From Lactarius indigo (taxonomy: Eukaryota > Basidiomycota > Agaricomycetes > Russulales > Russulaceae): a stretch of DNA of 64,000 nucleotides. The position numbers and the translations under genes were made by a program. The notes beneath the pieces were generated by a model that was not told the DNA's origin, ran no database searches, and worked only from the letters and a program-made list of their open reading frames with translations. Location: positions 55,751 through 119,750 of the forward strand of contig JAFKAC010000141.1 of the NCBI GenBank assembly GCA_025766275.1, read 5' to 3'. Positions 33,603 through 46,100 of this stretch are shown piece by piece (position 1 is the first letter of the stretch; each line of letters starts with the position of its first letter).

Positions 33603-35881
33603 ATGTCCACTGCTTCTTATACCTTCACGTCCAATATCAATCCAGCACTAATTGGGAACCACGGGGATTTTCCTATCAATCCCTGTTCCCATCGGCAATA
33701 TGACTCTGGCTCCAAGCAACCGCGCTCGCATATGGGGTCCAATTATGTGAGTCTGACTTACTCTATTTGGATTGAGGATGCTGACACAATACAAGTCACC
33801 TGATCTAGAGGAAGTGATCTCGAACACATCTGTAAAGATGCTCGAGAACAGCAGCCACTTCATACGCATCCAGATGACCTTGGAGAAGAGGGCCATGGAA
33901 ATCACAAAGCTTGAAGAAGCCCTCGCCATTAAGACAAAGGAGAACGACGATCTGAAGGAGGAGAACCAGGTTCTGAAGGTTGAAATCAATGCACTCAAGT
34001 ATGCAAACATTTATGTATTATTTATTTTTTTCCAGGTGTACGCCTCACTATATATTACCCAGAGGAGCAATCAAACTTTTTGCCAAAGAGTATCACGAGA
34101 GTACCTCAGGTGGGCATATAAACGGCGTACTCTCCAGCCTCAGAACTGGGACAGTCCCAGCAAAGCCGGCACTCCGCAAGTGCACAGACTATCCGACAGT
34201 TGTCCAATGGACGAAGAAGGACTTCCACTGTATGTCGGCAAAGAAAGGTAACGCTAAACAAGGTGAGACAGATGGCAATGCGACATCTGCGCGGCAAAAG
34301 GGAAAGCGGGGTCACCCACGCAAAGACAACAATCCCAACAAAGATCCCAATGACGACATCCATGTAGCCCACCCTTATCTGGAAAACAAAGACGGCACGC
34401 CGGTCGATGCAGATGTGATAGCAGATATGAGTCGCAAGGCACATATGCTTTGGGCCACCCTCGACAAGGATAGCATGGCCCCTCCAACATGGGGTGGGAT
34501 TACCATGAAAGCATGGGAGTGGTATTCCTGGATGATGCTCGCGGACAAAGCCCATGACTTCCTCCTCCTCTGCGACAACGGGGAATGGAAATTGTGGGAA
34601 TGGTCCACGCGATCATACCCCTCTTGGCACCGCAACAGGTTTGCCGTGGCGAAGGAGGACGCAACGCAGACTCCTGAAATTGGTACGTCTCTTTCCATAC
34701 AATCCCTATGTACTGAGGTAGTTATACACAGGCTCAACCCAAGAACTGGGTACAGAGAGCGATGATGCCAACATAGAGGGACCGAGCCCCACAGGAGAAC
34801 AAAGCAACGCGGAAGAACAAAGCCCTGCCAGGGACAACAACGATAACAATGGCGACGCAGAAGAACAAAGTCCCACTGGCAACAGTGACAACAACAACAA
34901 TGCCAGAGAACTGAGCCCAGCTGATGGCAACAGTGATGTCGAGGGCGAGCCAGGATATTCTGGAACCCAAGGGGCATCTCCCTCTTTGAACGCTTCGGTA
35001 CGTAGGAGCTCACTTATACACCCTTTCGAGTCTAATGCCCTGATTTAAGATCACAGACAGGTGTACCGCTCCATCGTCGGTGGTGATCAACCCATTGTAC
35101 CCCTCTCCCTATCATCCATCTTCATCCACTCACATGTACCTCTAGTGCCCCTGCCCCGCAAAGTGGACCAGGCCCGAATAACCCACCCCCCCCTACGGAG
35201 ACAAACTCATCCAACAATGCCCCTAACGCAGAGGATATGCCCACTCCAGGGAGTGCAGCGACGACCACATCCAACCTACCCTGAGTCAGGCTCACACTGG
35301 GCTGCGTGAATAACCCGACGTCCAATGCAGTCCACATAGCAACCAACAGTGACACTGGTCGTAATGATTGCAACACCCAGTCATTGCCCTCTGAAGAAAC
35401 TGCTGACAACACTACTTCCAGGACTAAAGGTAAGAAAAGGACTACCGAAAGTGATGCGTCGACAGTGTCATCCAAAAGGCAGAAGAAGGCCAATGCCATG
35501 GCAGAGCCCACCGGGGGCAATTCCATAAAGTAAGTCGAACATACACCATGCTCCTCACACTGATTGCATCTACAGGAATATATGCATGTGCCAGTGGAAC
35601 GCAACCCAACCCGGTGGACAAGGCCTCCTGCGCAAATTCAACTCGTATTTCAAAACACTCTTGGAAGCTGACAAAGAGGTACACACGTCGTGTGGGGGTG
35701 TCGCACACACAAGCCACTCACAAGTATCTCAATCTTTCCATTAGCCATTCAAGAAGGAACTCCATGCTGCACAAGTCGCAGCAGTAAGTTCGGCATATTC
35801 ATTCCCTGTACAGGCCTTCTCACAACCTCACCATGGCAGAGGAAGGTCAAGACGGCCGCAAAGAAGGGCACTGGCGTGACC
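33603..35881 (+). CDS. coiled-coil and acidic-tail protein carried by the transposon
   Basis: About nine exons from ATG 33603 (MSTASYTFTSNINPALIGN). Exon 2 (from ~33796) has a strong coiled coil, EKRAMEITKLEEALAIKTK then ENDDLKEENQVLKVEINALK. The next part has CTPHYILPRGAIKLFAKEY, GGHINGVLSSLRTGTVPAK and TDYPTVVQWTKKDFHC. A basic segment KGKRGHPRKDNN resembles an AT-hook. Then come a domain with KAWEWYSWMMLADKAHDFL and CDNGEWKLWEWSTRSYPSW, acidic repeats (SPTGEQSNAEEQSPARDNN), a basic KRQKKANAMAEPTGG stretch, and small 3' exons with GGQGLLRKFNSYFKTLLEA. The last exon stops at 35879-35881. The layout suits a DNA-binding, multimerising accessory factor of the element, like the second protein of plant CACTA elements. 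That role is inference; I recognise no named family. Some 3' splice sites are uncertain. Confidence 0.5.
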
Positions 35882-36175
35882 AATGGAACTTAAGAAGCTT
35901 TGTTGTTGTCTTGCTCAACACAAGATTGATTCTTGTCTCTTGTCTCTCGCCTATTGCTGCTTGTTCTTGTCTCTCGGATTCATGAGTTCTCGGCCTCAGG
36001 TTCTCGTCTTCGCGCTTGTCTCACCTCTGCATGCTGGACCTATGGACCCCTGATTTCTATGTGTGACCGGACATCCACTCCTTGGGATCTCTGCCTGCAT
36101 CTGGGATGCTTTAAGTATTGCTGTGGTTGCTTGTCCAATAGAGCTCCATTGTTATTGATTGTAATAGACACATTT

Positions 36176-36790
36176 GGCGGATTCGTTCCACCAGAGGTCT
36201 GAGCGGCAGTAGCGTTCGCGCGTACCACGCTCGGCCTCGGGCACTTTCCGTTCAACCATGCCCGAATTTTTGGACCCGCCCCATAGGGGCTTGTACGTTT
36301 CCGGTCTCCGCATATTCTCGTGTGTTCTATGAGCTTCACTACGATACGATTTGCAGATTCGGAAAGCTGCTTCAAGCAGCTATGATGTGTATGTATTTTA
36401 TTATGACTTCATATTCTCGAAGGCTCCCGCGCGTTCTCCCCTCCCGTCTGAAGGACGGTTTGCAGCCTCGAATGGGAAGCAAGCGCGACTTAACTTGTGA
36501 TTCGGTATCGTGCCCGATGGCCCGTGCGTCTGCCCGAACTACTATACGACTCCCCGAGTGTTCTTACTCATATTCCGACTTGTTTTTGAAAAAGCGTTTG
36601 AAATTATTGTACTTGTACTTATAAAAACGGCTCAAAAAGAGCCCAACAATGTAACGAAGCCTTGCCTTGACTCGTTTACTCCCCGTCTGCTCTCAACGCG
36701 AATACTCGCGCTCGTACCTCTTCACTCACTACTCTCGCGGTCACTCGCACGTGACCGCCCCCTTACTCCGGCGTCGCCCTAAACCTTACC
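36176..36790 (+). repeat. right ~615-bp subterminal direct repeat
   Basis: Counterpart of 28607-29188 in the same orientation. Begins GGCGGATTCGTTCCACC, ends near CCCTAAACCTTACC. Hairpins at 36278-36290 and 36365-36381 correspond to those in the left copy but with different loop bases. Confidence 0.7.
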
Positions 36791-37055
36791 AACATTAATC
36801 GAATCGAATCGAAAATAAATAACACTTGTCAATTTGCTTTGTTTGAAATCATTTGAAATCGTCTGAAAAATGCCCATAGCTGAGCCCATTCAAATCGATT
36901 CATATCGTTTTTATCCGATTCTTTAAGGATTCTAACGCCAGTACTTGAACAAAACATTTTTTTAACTAAAGAAGTTATAGAATAACGAACATATTATCTG
37001 ACGTTCGTTAATCTACGATACTAACGAAATAAAACGAAATAAACCTGTGGGAAAC

Positions 37056-37071
37056 TACGAACTTCCGACTG
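37056..37071 (-). repeat. right terminal inverted repeat
   Basis: TACGAACTTCCGACTG, the inverted match of 28105-28120. The flanking bases do not form an obvious target duplication with the left flank. It lies 128 bp before the next gene's ATG. Confidence 0.5.
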
Positions 37072-37199
37072 GGAGCGCTCAGCAGCCAACACGTGGTCAC
37101 ACGATGGTCACACACGTACCTCGTGACCTGATCGCGGACACAGACACGACCCACGACCCATCAGAACGCTGACCACGACGACCAACGACGATACAACTC

Positions 37200-38642
37200 A
37201 TGTCAGATCCATCCGTAGCTGTCGCGGAGGCCTTCAAACAATTCTCCCAGGCGACTGTCTCTGCCGTAGGCCGGCATACCCTCCTCTCCGATCCATCATT
37301 CACTCATTTCAGCTTCGTGTTTACGAACAAGGAACGCGTGCAAGACTAAGTCAAGCCGAGGACGATCTCCGTGCCCTCCGGCGCGAGCGCGATGATGCGC
37401 TCCGAGATCTCAACGCGAGCAGGGAACAGACGCAGGTCTGGGTTGCTGAAGTGGACAAGTGGAAGTCAGAGGTGCGTGGCCTACGCCTTTTTGGCACAAG
37501 ACTCTGCTCACACTCGTCGTAGGCGAATAAAGCGATAGTCGTGGTAAAGTCCTCGTTTGCCGAGTCCGACGGACAGTCCATCTAATCCTGACCTCCTCCC
37601 CCTTGCGCACCTGATGCAGAACACCCACCAAGCCGAACTGGTCAACCAGCTCCGCCAAGAGGCGCAGCAATGGAAAGACCAATGCTTGCGCCTCGAAGAG
37701 ACGCTCCGCGGGGAAATAAAGGCTTGGAAGGACCAATTCCTGCGCGTGGACGCCGAGCACGCACGTCTCCTCAACCAGCAGCTATCCGTACCATCGTCGC
37801 AGGTCCGCGTACCGCGTACCCCCTTCACTGTTCGACATCGCTTACCACGGCGCCCGCCCCAACAGAACACGCTCGCACCACAAGACGACAGCACCCCGAA
37901 GTGCATCCCGGTGCCTCTGCCTGGCGACTCCTCCGCCACGTCTTCCGCCACGAAGCACCGCGCATCCGCGTCCGTGTCCTCCTGTTCCGCCCGCGTCGAT
38001 AACAAGCCCGCACCCACCAAGGTTCCGCTCCCGCGCGTGGTCCGCCGCGTCCAGGCGTTCATCGAAGTACCCGTGAAAGAGGAGGAACAGGAGGACCTCG
38101 AACCGGAGCGGCCCGACTCGGCCTTGCTACTGCAGCCGCCGTCGACGTCCCGTGCCGGCGTGAGGCGGCGCAAGTCTAGCGCCAGCTCACGTCGAGTAAG
38201 TCGGCGCGTACCCTCCGATGCGAGCGATTCCGGCGCCGGCGACGGAGAACCCCAACCGACCGGGGGTGGTGGTGGTGATGAATACGTAGACGAAGAGGAG
38301 GTCGAGAATGCGATAGCGTCGTCTTCCCCAGGGCCAGATGGTAAGGCGGTCCCATGGGGCAAGAAGCACATCCGCCACCTGCCCGATGAGGAAGACGACG
38401 AGTTGATGATGTACGCTAAGGTTCGTTCCCCCGAGACTCTCGCGTCGATTCACCCAGATTGACAGGGTAATCTTCAGAAAGTTCGCCTCCCGCACGAAGT
38501 CCACATCCCAAGGCCCCCCCGTCCCAAGAGCGTCACAAATGTCGCAGCGTTGCGCACGCCGGCGACGGACACGTCAGCGCGGAAGCGTAGGAATGAGGTC
38601 ATGAACTCTACGAGTATAACACGAGTGAAACGGCGAAAGTGA
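37200..38642 (+). CDS. unrecognised coiled-coil protein with basic C-terminus
   Basis: ATG 37200 (MSDPSVAVAEAFKQFSQAT). Intron from 37266 to about 37310 joins VSA to LRVYEQGTRARLSQAEDDL, then RRERDDALRDLNASREQ. Two more introns lead to NTHQAELVNQLRQEAQQWK and QCLRLEETLRGEIKAWKDQ: a long coiled coil over roughly residues 25-130. A disordered Pro/Ser-rich middle follows, then VVRRVQAFIEVPVKEEEQE and an acidic ...EEVENAIASSS. A last intron after DDELMMYAK (38420-38466) joins to NLQKVRLPHEVHIPRPPRP. The protein ends in a strongly basic segment (ARKRRNEV ... RVKRRK) at the stop 38640-38642. It is probably nuclear, given those basic clusters. Without that last intron the frame would stop at 38461-38463. 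Confidence 0.6.
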
Positions 38643-38887
38643 CCCAGATCTCATGTGTCTTCCCGAGTTTGTATTTAATTTGTACTCTCCCGGATACTCA
38701 GCACCTCCTTTATGAACTGGACCACATCCTCTAACTGGCATTGCATGAACAAATGAATGGTAGGGTATTGCGTACACTCCATACAGTATTATGCGCGAGC
38801 GAGAGTGAATAAGCCATATATGGTCGTACATCGAGAGTCATGCGATCCAGATCCTCTGGCATAAATATAGTCTGTGATCGCAAGAGC

Positions 38888-40538
38888 TCACATCAACTTT
38901 CCATTGGCATGTCCGTTCGTCCCCGTGTTTTTCTTGAGACTACGTTGTGTTGCAAAGAGCGCGCTATCAAGGATAGAAGCCACAGTAAGCACACCACCCA
39001 CGATGGCACATGTTCTGAGTTTCACGTCAGGGATGTCCGAGTAAAACGGAAAGAACATAAAGACGCACGATGTCAAAAAGTGTGCAAATGATTGGCGGGT
39101 TTCTCGATGGGCGACGAGGATGGGAGAGATTTCATAGTTGAAGAGGGTGCCTGCGCGTTGGTCAGATATCAGTCACTCGCCGCGCCGCTTTCGGTAGATA
39201 ACTCACCCGGCACGCCCACAATACCGTGTTGTATCTGTATTCCCTCGTCTGTATTGCCTGCTTGGCCGGTGGTAAGGTCACGCTCAAAATGCGTGACGCT
39301 ATACTGGTGCGAGTTGACGATCTGACCGTTCAGGGTGTGAAACTGGGTAGATACGACCTTGAGGAAGTACTGGAACATGTACTGCGCTTTTGACGTCTAG
39401 TTTGTGCATGCCCGCGTCTCAGCCATTGCAACACTGATCGAAAGGGACATCGACGCACCCTTCCCATATGCGCATCTAGCGGGTTCTGGTAGATACCCAG
39501 GCGCTCACGCATCTCTTTGCTGACCTGCGCCTTTGACGCGTCAGCCTCGTCGTCCGCGGTGAAGTACATATAGTGGATGGTATGTGAGAAGTCGTGTCGG
39601 TTGCCGTCGTCTTTGAGGTATGGTACGAGCTCGTAGAACTGGGACTGGGCCGATTGGAAGGAGCGCCCCGGCGAAATGTGGACGCTCCCGATGACCTTGT
39701 TGACTCGTACGAGACCGGCGACGTTGCAGCCCTCCGACGCCTGCTCCCGTATGTGATCGGACCAGTGTTCCTCGACGCACTATTTCCTCTCTCTCTCAGA
39801 GTCCGCGCACGACGAAAAGGAGTTCCGCACCTGCTCAATCGCACTGGGGTTACCGAAGCTCCAACCCTTCCGAGTATATGCCTCGCGGACGGCATCGCAC
39901 GAATTACAGCACCCGCTCTCGGGGGGCTCTCCACCATAGCATGAGCCACAGTATCCAGTTGCGCGTTGCTCGTTCAACTTGTCGATATCATTGCGAAGCT
40001 CAGCGGTGTGCGAGCCCGGAACAACCGACCCTGCCTCTGTGAGGCGGGTCTTGACGATATTGTGTGCGATATCACGCTGGAGCTCGCCAGAAATATCAAC
40101 TACGTCGAGAGACAATACTGCGCCGGTTGGTCGTTAAGATGGCGGCTGCTGCTGCGGAAAAAGATTAGGATGGCAACTCACGGTAGCACGGTACTCTTGG
40201 GTAAGTCACATTGAGATGTACAGTCAACTTTTCGCCCCTGCTTCGGTCGACGACGACGGAGGTGTCGATGTTGACACGCCGGTAGTCGAGGAATTCCATG
40301 ACGGTGAAGGAGAGGATGATCGCAACAGAGACCAAAGTCACTGCGAGACCAAAGTCTGTTTTCTATTCACAATGGTACGGATGTACGCACGAAACGCTCC
40401 CGTGCGTGTTCTGACTTTAACGTCCTCCATGGTCTGGGCGGCAAATGAGGATTTGATATTTAGGGTCTACACGGCACGACGGACCTTGCCAAAGGCGTCC
40501 ATGGTCTTAAGACCGCCAAAGAGGGTCTTTGCTGGCAT
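38888..40538 (-). CDS. ERV46: ER-Golgi cargo receptor Erv46/ERGIC3
   Basis: A two-pass membrane protein of COPII vesicles that works with Erv41 in sorting between ER and Golgi. ATG at 40536-40538 (MPAKTLFGGLKTMDAFGKV). Short introns lead to MEDVKVRTRTGAF/LTLVSVAIILSFTVMEFL, the first membrane span. The lumenal domain has YRRVNIDTSVVVDRSRGEK, PCYLLSLDVVDISGELQRD, the cysteine motif YCGSCYGGEPPESGCCNSC, HISPGRSFQSAQSQFYELV and FQYFLKVVSTQFHTLNG. The second span follows the intron TS/TCAIVGGVLTVASILDSA, and the tail ends KKNTGTNGHANGKLM at the stop 38888-38890. All joins fit. VPS45 starts its 3' end 105 bp upstream on the same strand. Confidence 0.92.
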
Positions 40539-40643
40539 TTGAATATGATAATAAAGAGAGAATAGGGAGAAAGGTGGATGATGCTACCAAAAGAGAGACG
40601 AGTCGACGTGTCCCAACCAACGGCCGAGTCACGCGTCTAAAAA

Positions 40644-43119
40644 TTACTGCAGCCCGATTCGATCGACGCCTTGCTTCACCTTGCCCAGAAGATTGCGAAC
40701 CCCATCACGGATCCCATCCGCTTGCAATCCGCTCGCCTCACCGCTCGTTCGATATACCCCTGCACCAGCTGCCCCGCCCAAGCTCAGACTCACCCCCCCT
40801 AGATTTACGTTCAGCGCGGGCGCGCTTGATGCCGATTCTGGTGGCGGCTCATAAACAGAGGCCGGGAAGCTGGCCGCTGCAGATTCGACCATCTCGAGGA
40901 AGCTACGAATCGCAATTGATAACGGGGCTAGTGAGATACCGTGAACGTATCCGCACCTTGATGAGTTGTGCACACAGGTGCCGCCAAGCAATAGACGCGC
41001 CCCCCCGGTGCTACCGGCTGTTGAATCATGATTGAACAAAGCCACCGTCCGCGCTTCTTCATAGGTGGTACCCCCGATCATAAAAATAATCACGTCTTGA
41101 GGTCTAAAACGATCAATCAATACTGGCGGCGCCCCCGCAAGTTTTGTTACAGGACGACGTGCCGTTGCAACCCCGCATTCGGCCCCGCGGACTCCAAGAA
41201 GGCGTGGCTGTTCTCCTTCAACTTCCCTTTGAAAAGATTCTCCAATGTCTCGGATAAGTGCGGCGTATGTTGCATATACACGTTCTCCACTCCCTAGTAA
41301 CGGTGATATCAGTTACGAGTTTATGCAGTGCGACTATAGCGGACCTTCAATCCTTTCAGTGCCGAGCGCCCCAAGGCAAGCAGCGATTCAGTTGAATAGA
41401 GGTCATCTTGACGGTGGTCAGCGCCCGCGATATTCAGAAGGGCATACACCAGCTTTGGCATCAATCAATACAGTGTCCTAAAAAGTCGCATAAAACCCTA
41501 TGCTTACCCGGGCATCCTCCTTCCGAACACCGTTTTCCAATGCAAGGGTAATGAGTGACGCAATGTTGCTTGTTTGCGTCTTTTGGTACCGTAACGCGTA
41601 AAGGATCAGAATGCGAAGCTTATTTCGAGAAGATACGTCGTTGTTGGTAATGAACCCTTGGACGCTCTGCGTGAATCCTGGTGAACAAACAACCCCCGTG
41701 TGGCGTAAAGCAATCAAACCTTCAGATCTGCCCCAGCTCTTGTTGCGAGTCCTTGCTCCACCTCACCCAACTCTAAGAGTTTATCTTTATCCACAAGCCG
41801 GCTGAGCTCCCCTACGAGCGCCACATGTTTGCTCACGTTCCCGCCAAGCTTCCTGAACTCGGGGTACTCTTCCACAAATCGTTTCATATCCGATATTGAA
41901 TTGATTGAAGAGGGCTGTTGGGCGAGGGAGCGCGCCTGATATGACTGTACGTACGACTTGAGCGCAGACCCGAGGTCTCCAAATGTCGCGAGGTGATGCC
42001 CCTGGAAGAACGGATCCGTCGAAGTGGTCAACGTGATTTCCTGAACAGAACGAGTGAGATGAGACGTCCGTTATGGCTACTGGTACCAAGGCGCACTGAG
42101 AGCTCCTGACGAATATCTGGCACCTGACTCATGTCCACGCGGCCATTGCGAATACCGAGCAATTCATGGACCATAGCCTGATACGTCCACTGCGAGAGCA
42201 TGGGTGTGATTGGGTCGTTTCGGCGGTCAAGGATGAGGAGTAGAGGTGGGACCTGCGTCGACCGGAAATCGAATAATTGAGACTCGGCCTGAACGCGACT
42301 CTGGTACAAACTGAATACAAGTGTTCGGTAGACAGAGCTGAAAGCCGTACGTGAAACTCGACGGCAAGTTTTCTGGCCATACCGCTCATCTTCTCGTAGC
42401 GAACAATTGGTTTCTTCTTCAGACTAAGCATCACCGCAATCAGTCCTTGAACATGCCGCTCCAATGCTTTTGTATCCCATGTGTTTGGAGATGAACCATA
42501 TAAAGGGGTAGCAGGGGAAGGGGTGTAGTTTAGAGTGAAGAGACAAGGGAGGAGAGGGGCATAATCAGCAAAGTATTCCTAGTGAGAGGAATGTTAAGAT
42601 TTTAGCTAAGGAATGATAGATGCGCAAAGAGATACCTGAACTTCTCTCACGGCCTCATATTCGTCTGCATCAGCCAGGCGTTCGATGGCCGTCTTACTCA
42701 AGATGTTGCTGAAATCTAGAGGTACGAAAATGAACAACAAAGGTGACGAGGTGCCAAAGAAGGATGGCATTCACCCACTGACACAGGTAATACTCTCCGT
42801 ATTTTGGTTCCTTGAGTTCAGCTTCAAGTGCGCCGAGACTGTCCTCGTTGTTCTGCAGGAAACATATGCACTTCATATGGGCCATACGCTCACGCTTATC
42901 GTTGTCGATTCTATCAGTGAGGTAAACCTGATGTGAAAGAAGGATCGACTGCGTAGAGGCCAGGGACACTATTGGAGTCTAGGAGAGCCGTCCGTCAGAA
43001 CGCGTCAACATGCTGGCACCACAACGTACAGTATGTGAATCGAGAAGTAATACTTTCATTGCTGATGGCACAGAGACCATTTTGATAATGTAAGTTTCGA
43101 CGGCCTTGACGACGTCCAT
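40644..43119 (-). CDS. VPS45: Sec1/Munc18 protein Vps45
   Basis: Binds syntaxin-type SNAREs for Golgi-to-endosome and vacuolar traffic. ATG at 43117-43119 ([16 protein letters not shown]); an intron joins [18 protein letters not shown]. Then [71 protein letters not shown] (the SM core), [38 protein letters not shown] and [17 protein letters not shown]. Near the 3' end an intron gives [17 protein letters not shown], followed by [15 protein letters not shown], and the protein ends [11 protein letters not shown] at 40644. About ten introns, no lesion found. A peripheral membrane protein, about 600 residues. Confidence 0.93.
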
Positions 43120-46100
43120 GTCGTGCTCGTACTCTTGCACTTGCCCCTTGCAGTGCGAAGCACGAAGTGATTACATCAGCAACTCTTGCTGAACCGAGCA
43201 AGCTCCTGAGGCAACGCAAGGGCTGATCTGAACCCTCTTCCTCTTCCCTGACCCTTCGAACAGGGGCGGGCACGGCGCCGTATCTCGCGCCAGGAATTGT
43301 AGTCTTACAAGGTAATATTACACACATCGAAACGTAGAGACATTGATGTTGGCAGCGTAGCCTATTGTACCTCCGGACGGTCGTCAAACCCTTACCTCTT
43401 CGCTTCCAAGCCCAAGCATTTTACTCGGACGCTGTTATGTTTAATTCAATCATATTTCCGAATCCTCAGGGCGTGTCTGTCATCTAGGCATACGCCTGTC
43501 TGTGAATTGAATAGTGATCACCTCTTCGAGGGGCCGGAGATGTCTTTACAGCGAACATGCGTTCTCATGCACACCAGTGGTGATCACCGAACATTGTCGG
43601 GTTCGGCAGTGTGTGAGTTCCGCTTGTCACTGTCATCATTGCGTCGTCTTTCGTCACTCACCAACCTCACCAGGCATGATTCAGAATGACGCGCTATCAG
43701 TGAGGGCGCTGTTGGTGCGCACAATGATCCTAACACTTGCGCAGCATCGGCACCTATTCCCCCCGTCTCGTTCGCTTGCCACTATCGGGATTGAGCACCG
43801 CCAGTTGGCACCAATCAGGTACTGTACTTGTGTCGAGCGCTCTAAAGCCGGAGAGTTCGGATGGCCTATGTAAAGGTGACACGTCCCAGCTGTGAGAGGA
43901 ATTACGTGTCTGTCATATTGTCTCACAAGCTCTCAGGCTTCGGGCTCTAGGATTTTAAGATTTAACCGGCCGGGACCATGAATGTTATTCTTGGATTGCG
44001 TGCCTCCGGTGACCTCGCGAACCCTACCTCCTGCGGCGAAACACCTCGGAACCTTTCCAATATGCCGTGAGCCTATCGCGCGATATGCGTACTCATTCTC
44101 ATGCATGTTAGAACTCATTCTCTGAACGATCCACTCCCCTTGGAGTTACATTTACGTCCAAAGATAGCACTTCTTCTACTCGGCCTGAGCCTACGCTTGT
44201 TTTTTCTATTCGTACGGAAACCTTCCTCGCCTCGATATGGGTCCCATCTTTGCATTCACGCTCTAGCGGCGACTTTTACTTCTCTGCTACGAATTTTCAT
44301 CACGTTTCGCGCCATCCTCCTCCCATCACGCAATTGTCAAGCGCTTCCCGTCATTCGTTCATATCCGTGATGACGGGGACTGCCAGCGCGTGCATGCGTA
44401 ATTTGGTAACACGGATTCTATTCTACAACGCCGCCTCCAAATGACTGTTACTACCTGTACTCGTACACGAGTTGCGTATGCTGTTGCCACTATCTCAGGG
44501 AAAGAGCGCCTCTTGGAAGTCTCGGCCACGCCGATTCAGAAATTCACTGCCCTTCCAAATTCACGTTCGATTACACACCGGACACGCAATATCCGGCGAA
44601 GGTCTCATGACCACCGATTATGGGGGTAGTGTTATCGCCATGTTGACTCGATAACTGTGAACGCACCCCCGAACACGACTTTTCGCCTTCCTATGTCTTC
44701 GCAGTCGGCTCAAGTGCCCTCCTCATTGGCGTAGCGCCGGCCGTCATGTGCCCCACATTGCGCAACCCAATTCGCGCATGTGTAACGCCACATCCCTCGG
44801 CTCGTCCCCAACACGCACAGGTTTAGAAACAAACACGTTCGACTTGAGTCATGGAGGAACCCACTTCCGAGTCACGTCAACACTTCAAGCTTGTGCGTTG
44901 GCCCGTTGCTTTTTCGTTCCGGTTCGCAGACAGACCCGGGACATATGCATGCTGCTCCATACAAAGCACCACATGTTCTGCATCTCAGCTGATGATGCAC
45001 GCACGATGGAGTGATCTCATTAGGGATTCTGGAACCCCCCATCATTGAGTGCTGAGCGTGTATGGCTATGAAATGTCCGCCTCGAGGCGTTCATACAAGC
45101 CCACCCCACACTCCAGCCGTGTCCGGCCTCTCGGAACTACTTTTGGCTGCACAGCAAACAGGCGGATGGGCACTCGCAGCAAACCCTGTTGTTCAGGGTC
45201 TGGCCCCCTCCTATCACTAGAGTTGCCTTTCATTTTACGCCGCAAGGAAAATGTTAGTTGGTCATGCGACCCGTTCATGCACACCGATGAGTGCCAGTGA
45301 AGTCTGAATACAGGAGTCTGCAGCTTGTTTGACACCGGAGGGAGGCACTCGCGAATCATGAGGCAGTCTGTACTCGACTCACCTCGCCTCACCTCATTCA
45401 GACAAGGCGATGCGTGCGATGCGCGCTCATTCCCTCCATCCGGCATCCAATGAAACCAACTATCATTCAACATCGCATTTAGCATAGTTTCATAGTTTCA
45501 ATGGGGTCGCCCACACCCCCACGCCATACTATACCCCACACATCACAACCGTTTCATCTCGAACAAGACGACTCGCCAGAAGCATAGGTTCCTTTCAGCC
45601 ACACGACCTTGTCTTTGTTCTCACCCTGATGGGCTCATTTCACACTTTCACTGTCGCTATGCCTCGTTTGTTTAGCAACCGTGCCGGTCGGATTAATCAC
45701 GTCCCTTTTTGCTACCGTTACTGTACCCATGGTTGGCTGGTGCCGTTCACCTGGCAAGATCAATGAAGCTTCCGAACCCCGCACACAGCGGCGTCTTCCC
45801 AATAGCCCAGTTCATGTACATAAGCTGCTAAACTAAAAACTGATCAAGCAGGACCGCGCAGTCGGTAAATAAACCTTCATAGCACCATAACACATGCCGG
45901 AAACGCCCATACAGGATTAGCTCATCCCACTCTGGCAATCTCCACCCGTCCGACGCAAGGTCCGACACTAGTTTTTTTTTGTCGCCACCGCCTTGTCATC
46001 TGCCTTGTCATCCCATCCAGATGTGCCACAATGTGGTAAATCAGAGAATTTTTTTCACAAAAAAAAAGCGAAGGTGGACTCAATTGCATAGCTAAGCGTG

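Larger units (their letters stand above)
28105..37071. mobile_element. ~9 kb Tnp2-type DNA transposon with internal direct repeats
   Basis: Boundaries are set by 16-bp terminal inverted repeats (28105-28120 and 37056-37071) that match at 14 of 16 positions and begin CAGT; further A/T-rich matches follow inside. Just internal are ~600-bp direct repeats (28607-29188 and 36176-36790). Three coding units lie between: the Tnp2 transposase (plus), a 148-residue spliced gene (minus) and a coiled-coil protein gene (plus). Tnp2 transposases belong to the CACTA/EnSpm superfamily, whose members end in CACTA, CACTG or similar; CAGT ends are close but not classical. No clean 2-3 bp target-site duplication was seen, so the exact ends are tentative. 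A nested structure, with the direct repeats as LTRs of another element, is the main alternative. Confidence 0.55.

Noticed and set aside
28607..36790. A complete LTR retrotransposon bounded by the two ~600-bp repeats
   Set aside because: No reverse transcriptase, integrase, protease or Gag frame lies between them; the coding content is a Tnp2 transposase and two non-retroviral genes. Kept only as an alternative (nested relic).
37508..38371. A 287-codon minus-strand frame, Ser/Arg/Cys-rich
   Set aside because: It is the shadow of the low-complexity coding exon on the plus strand.
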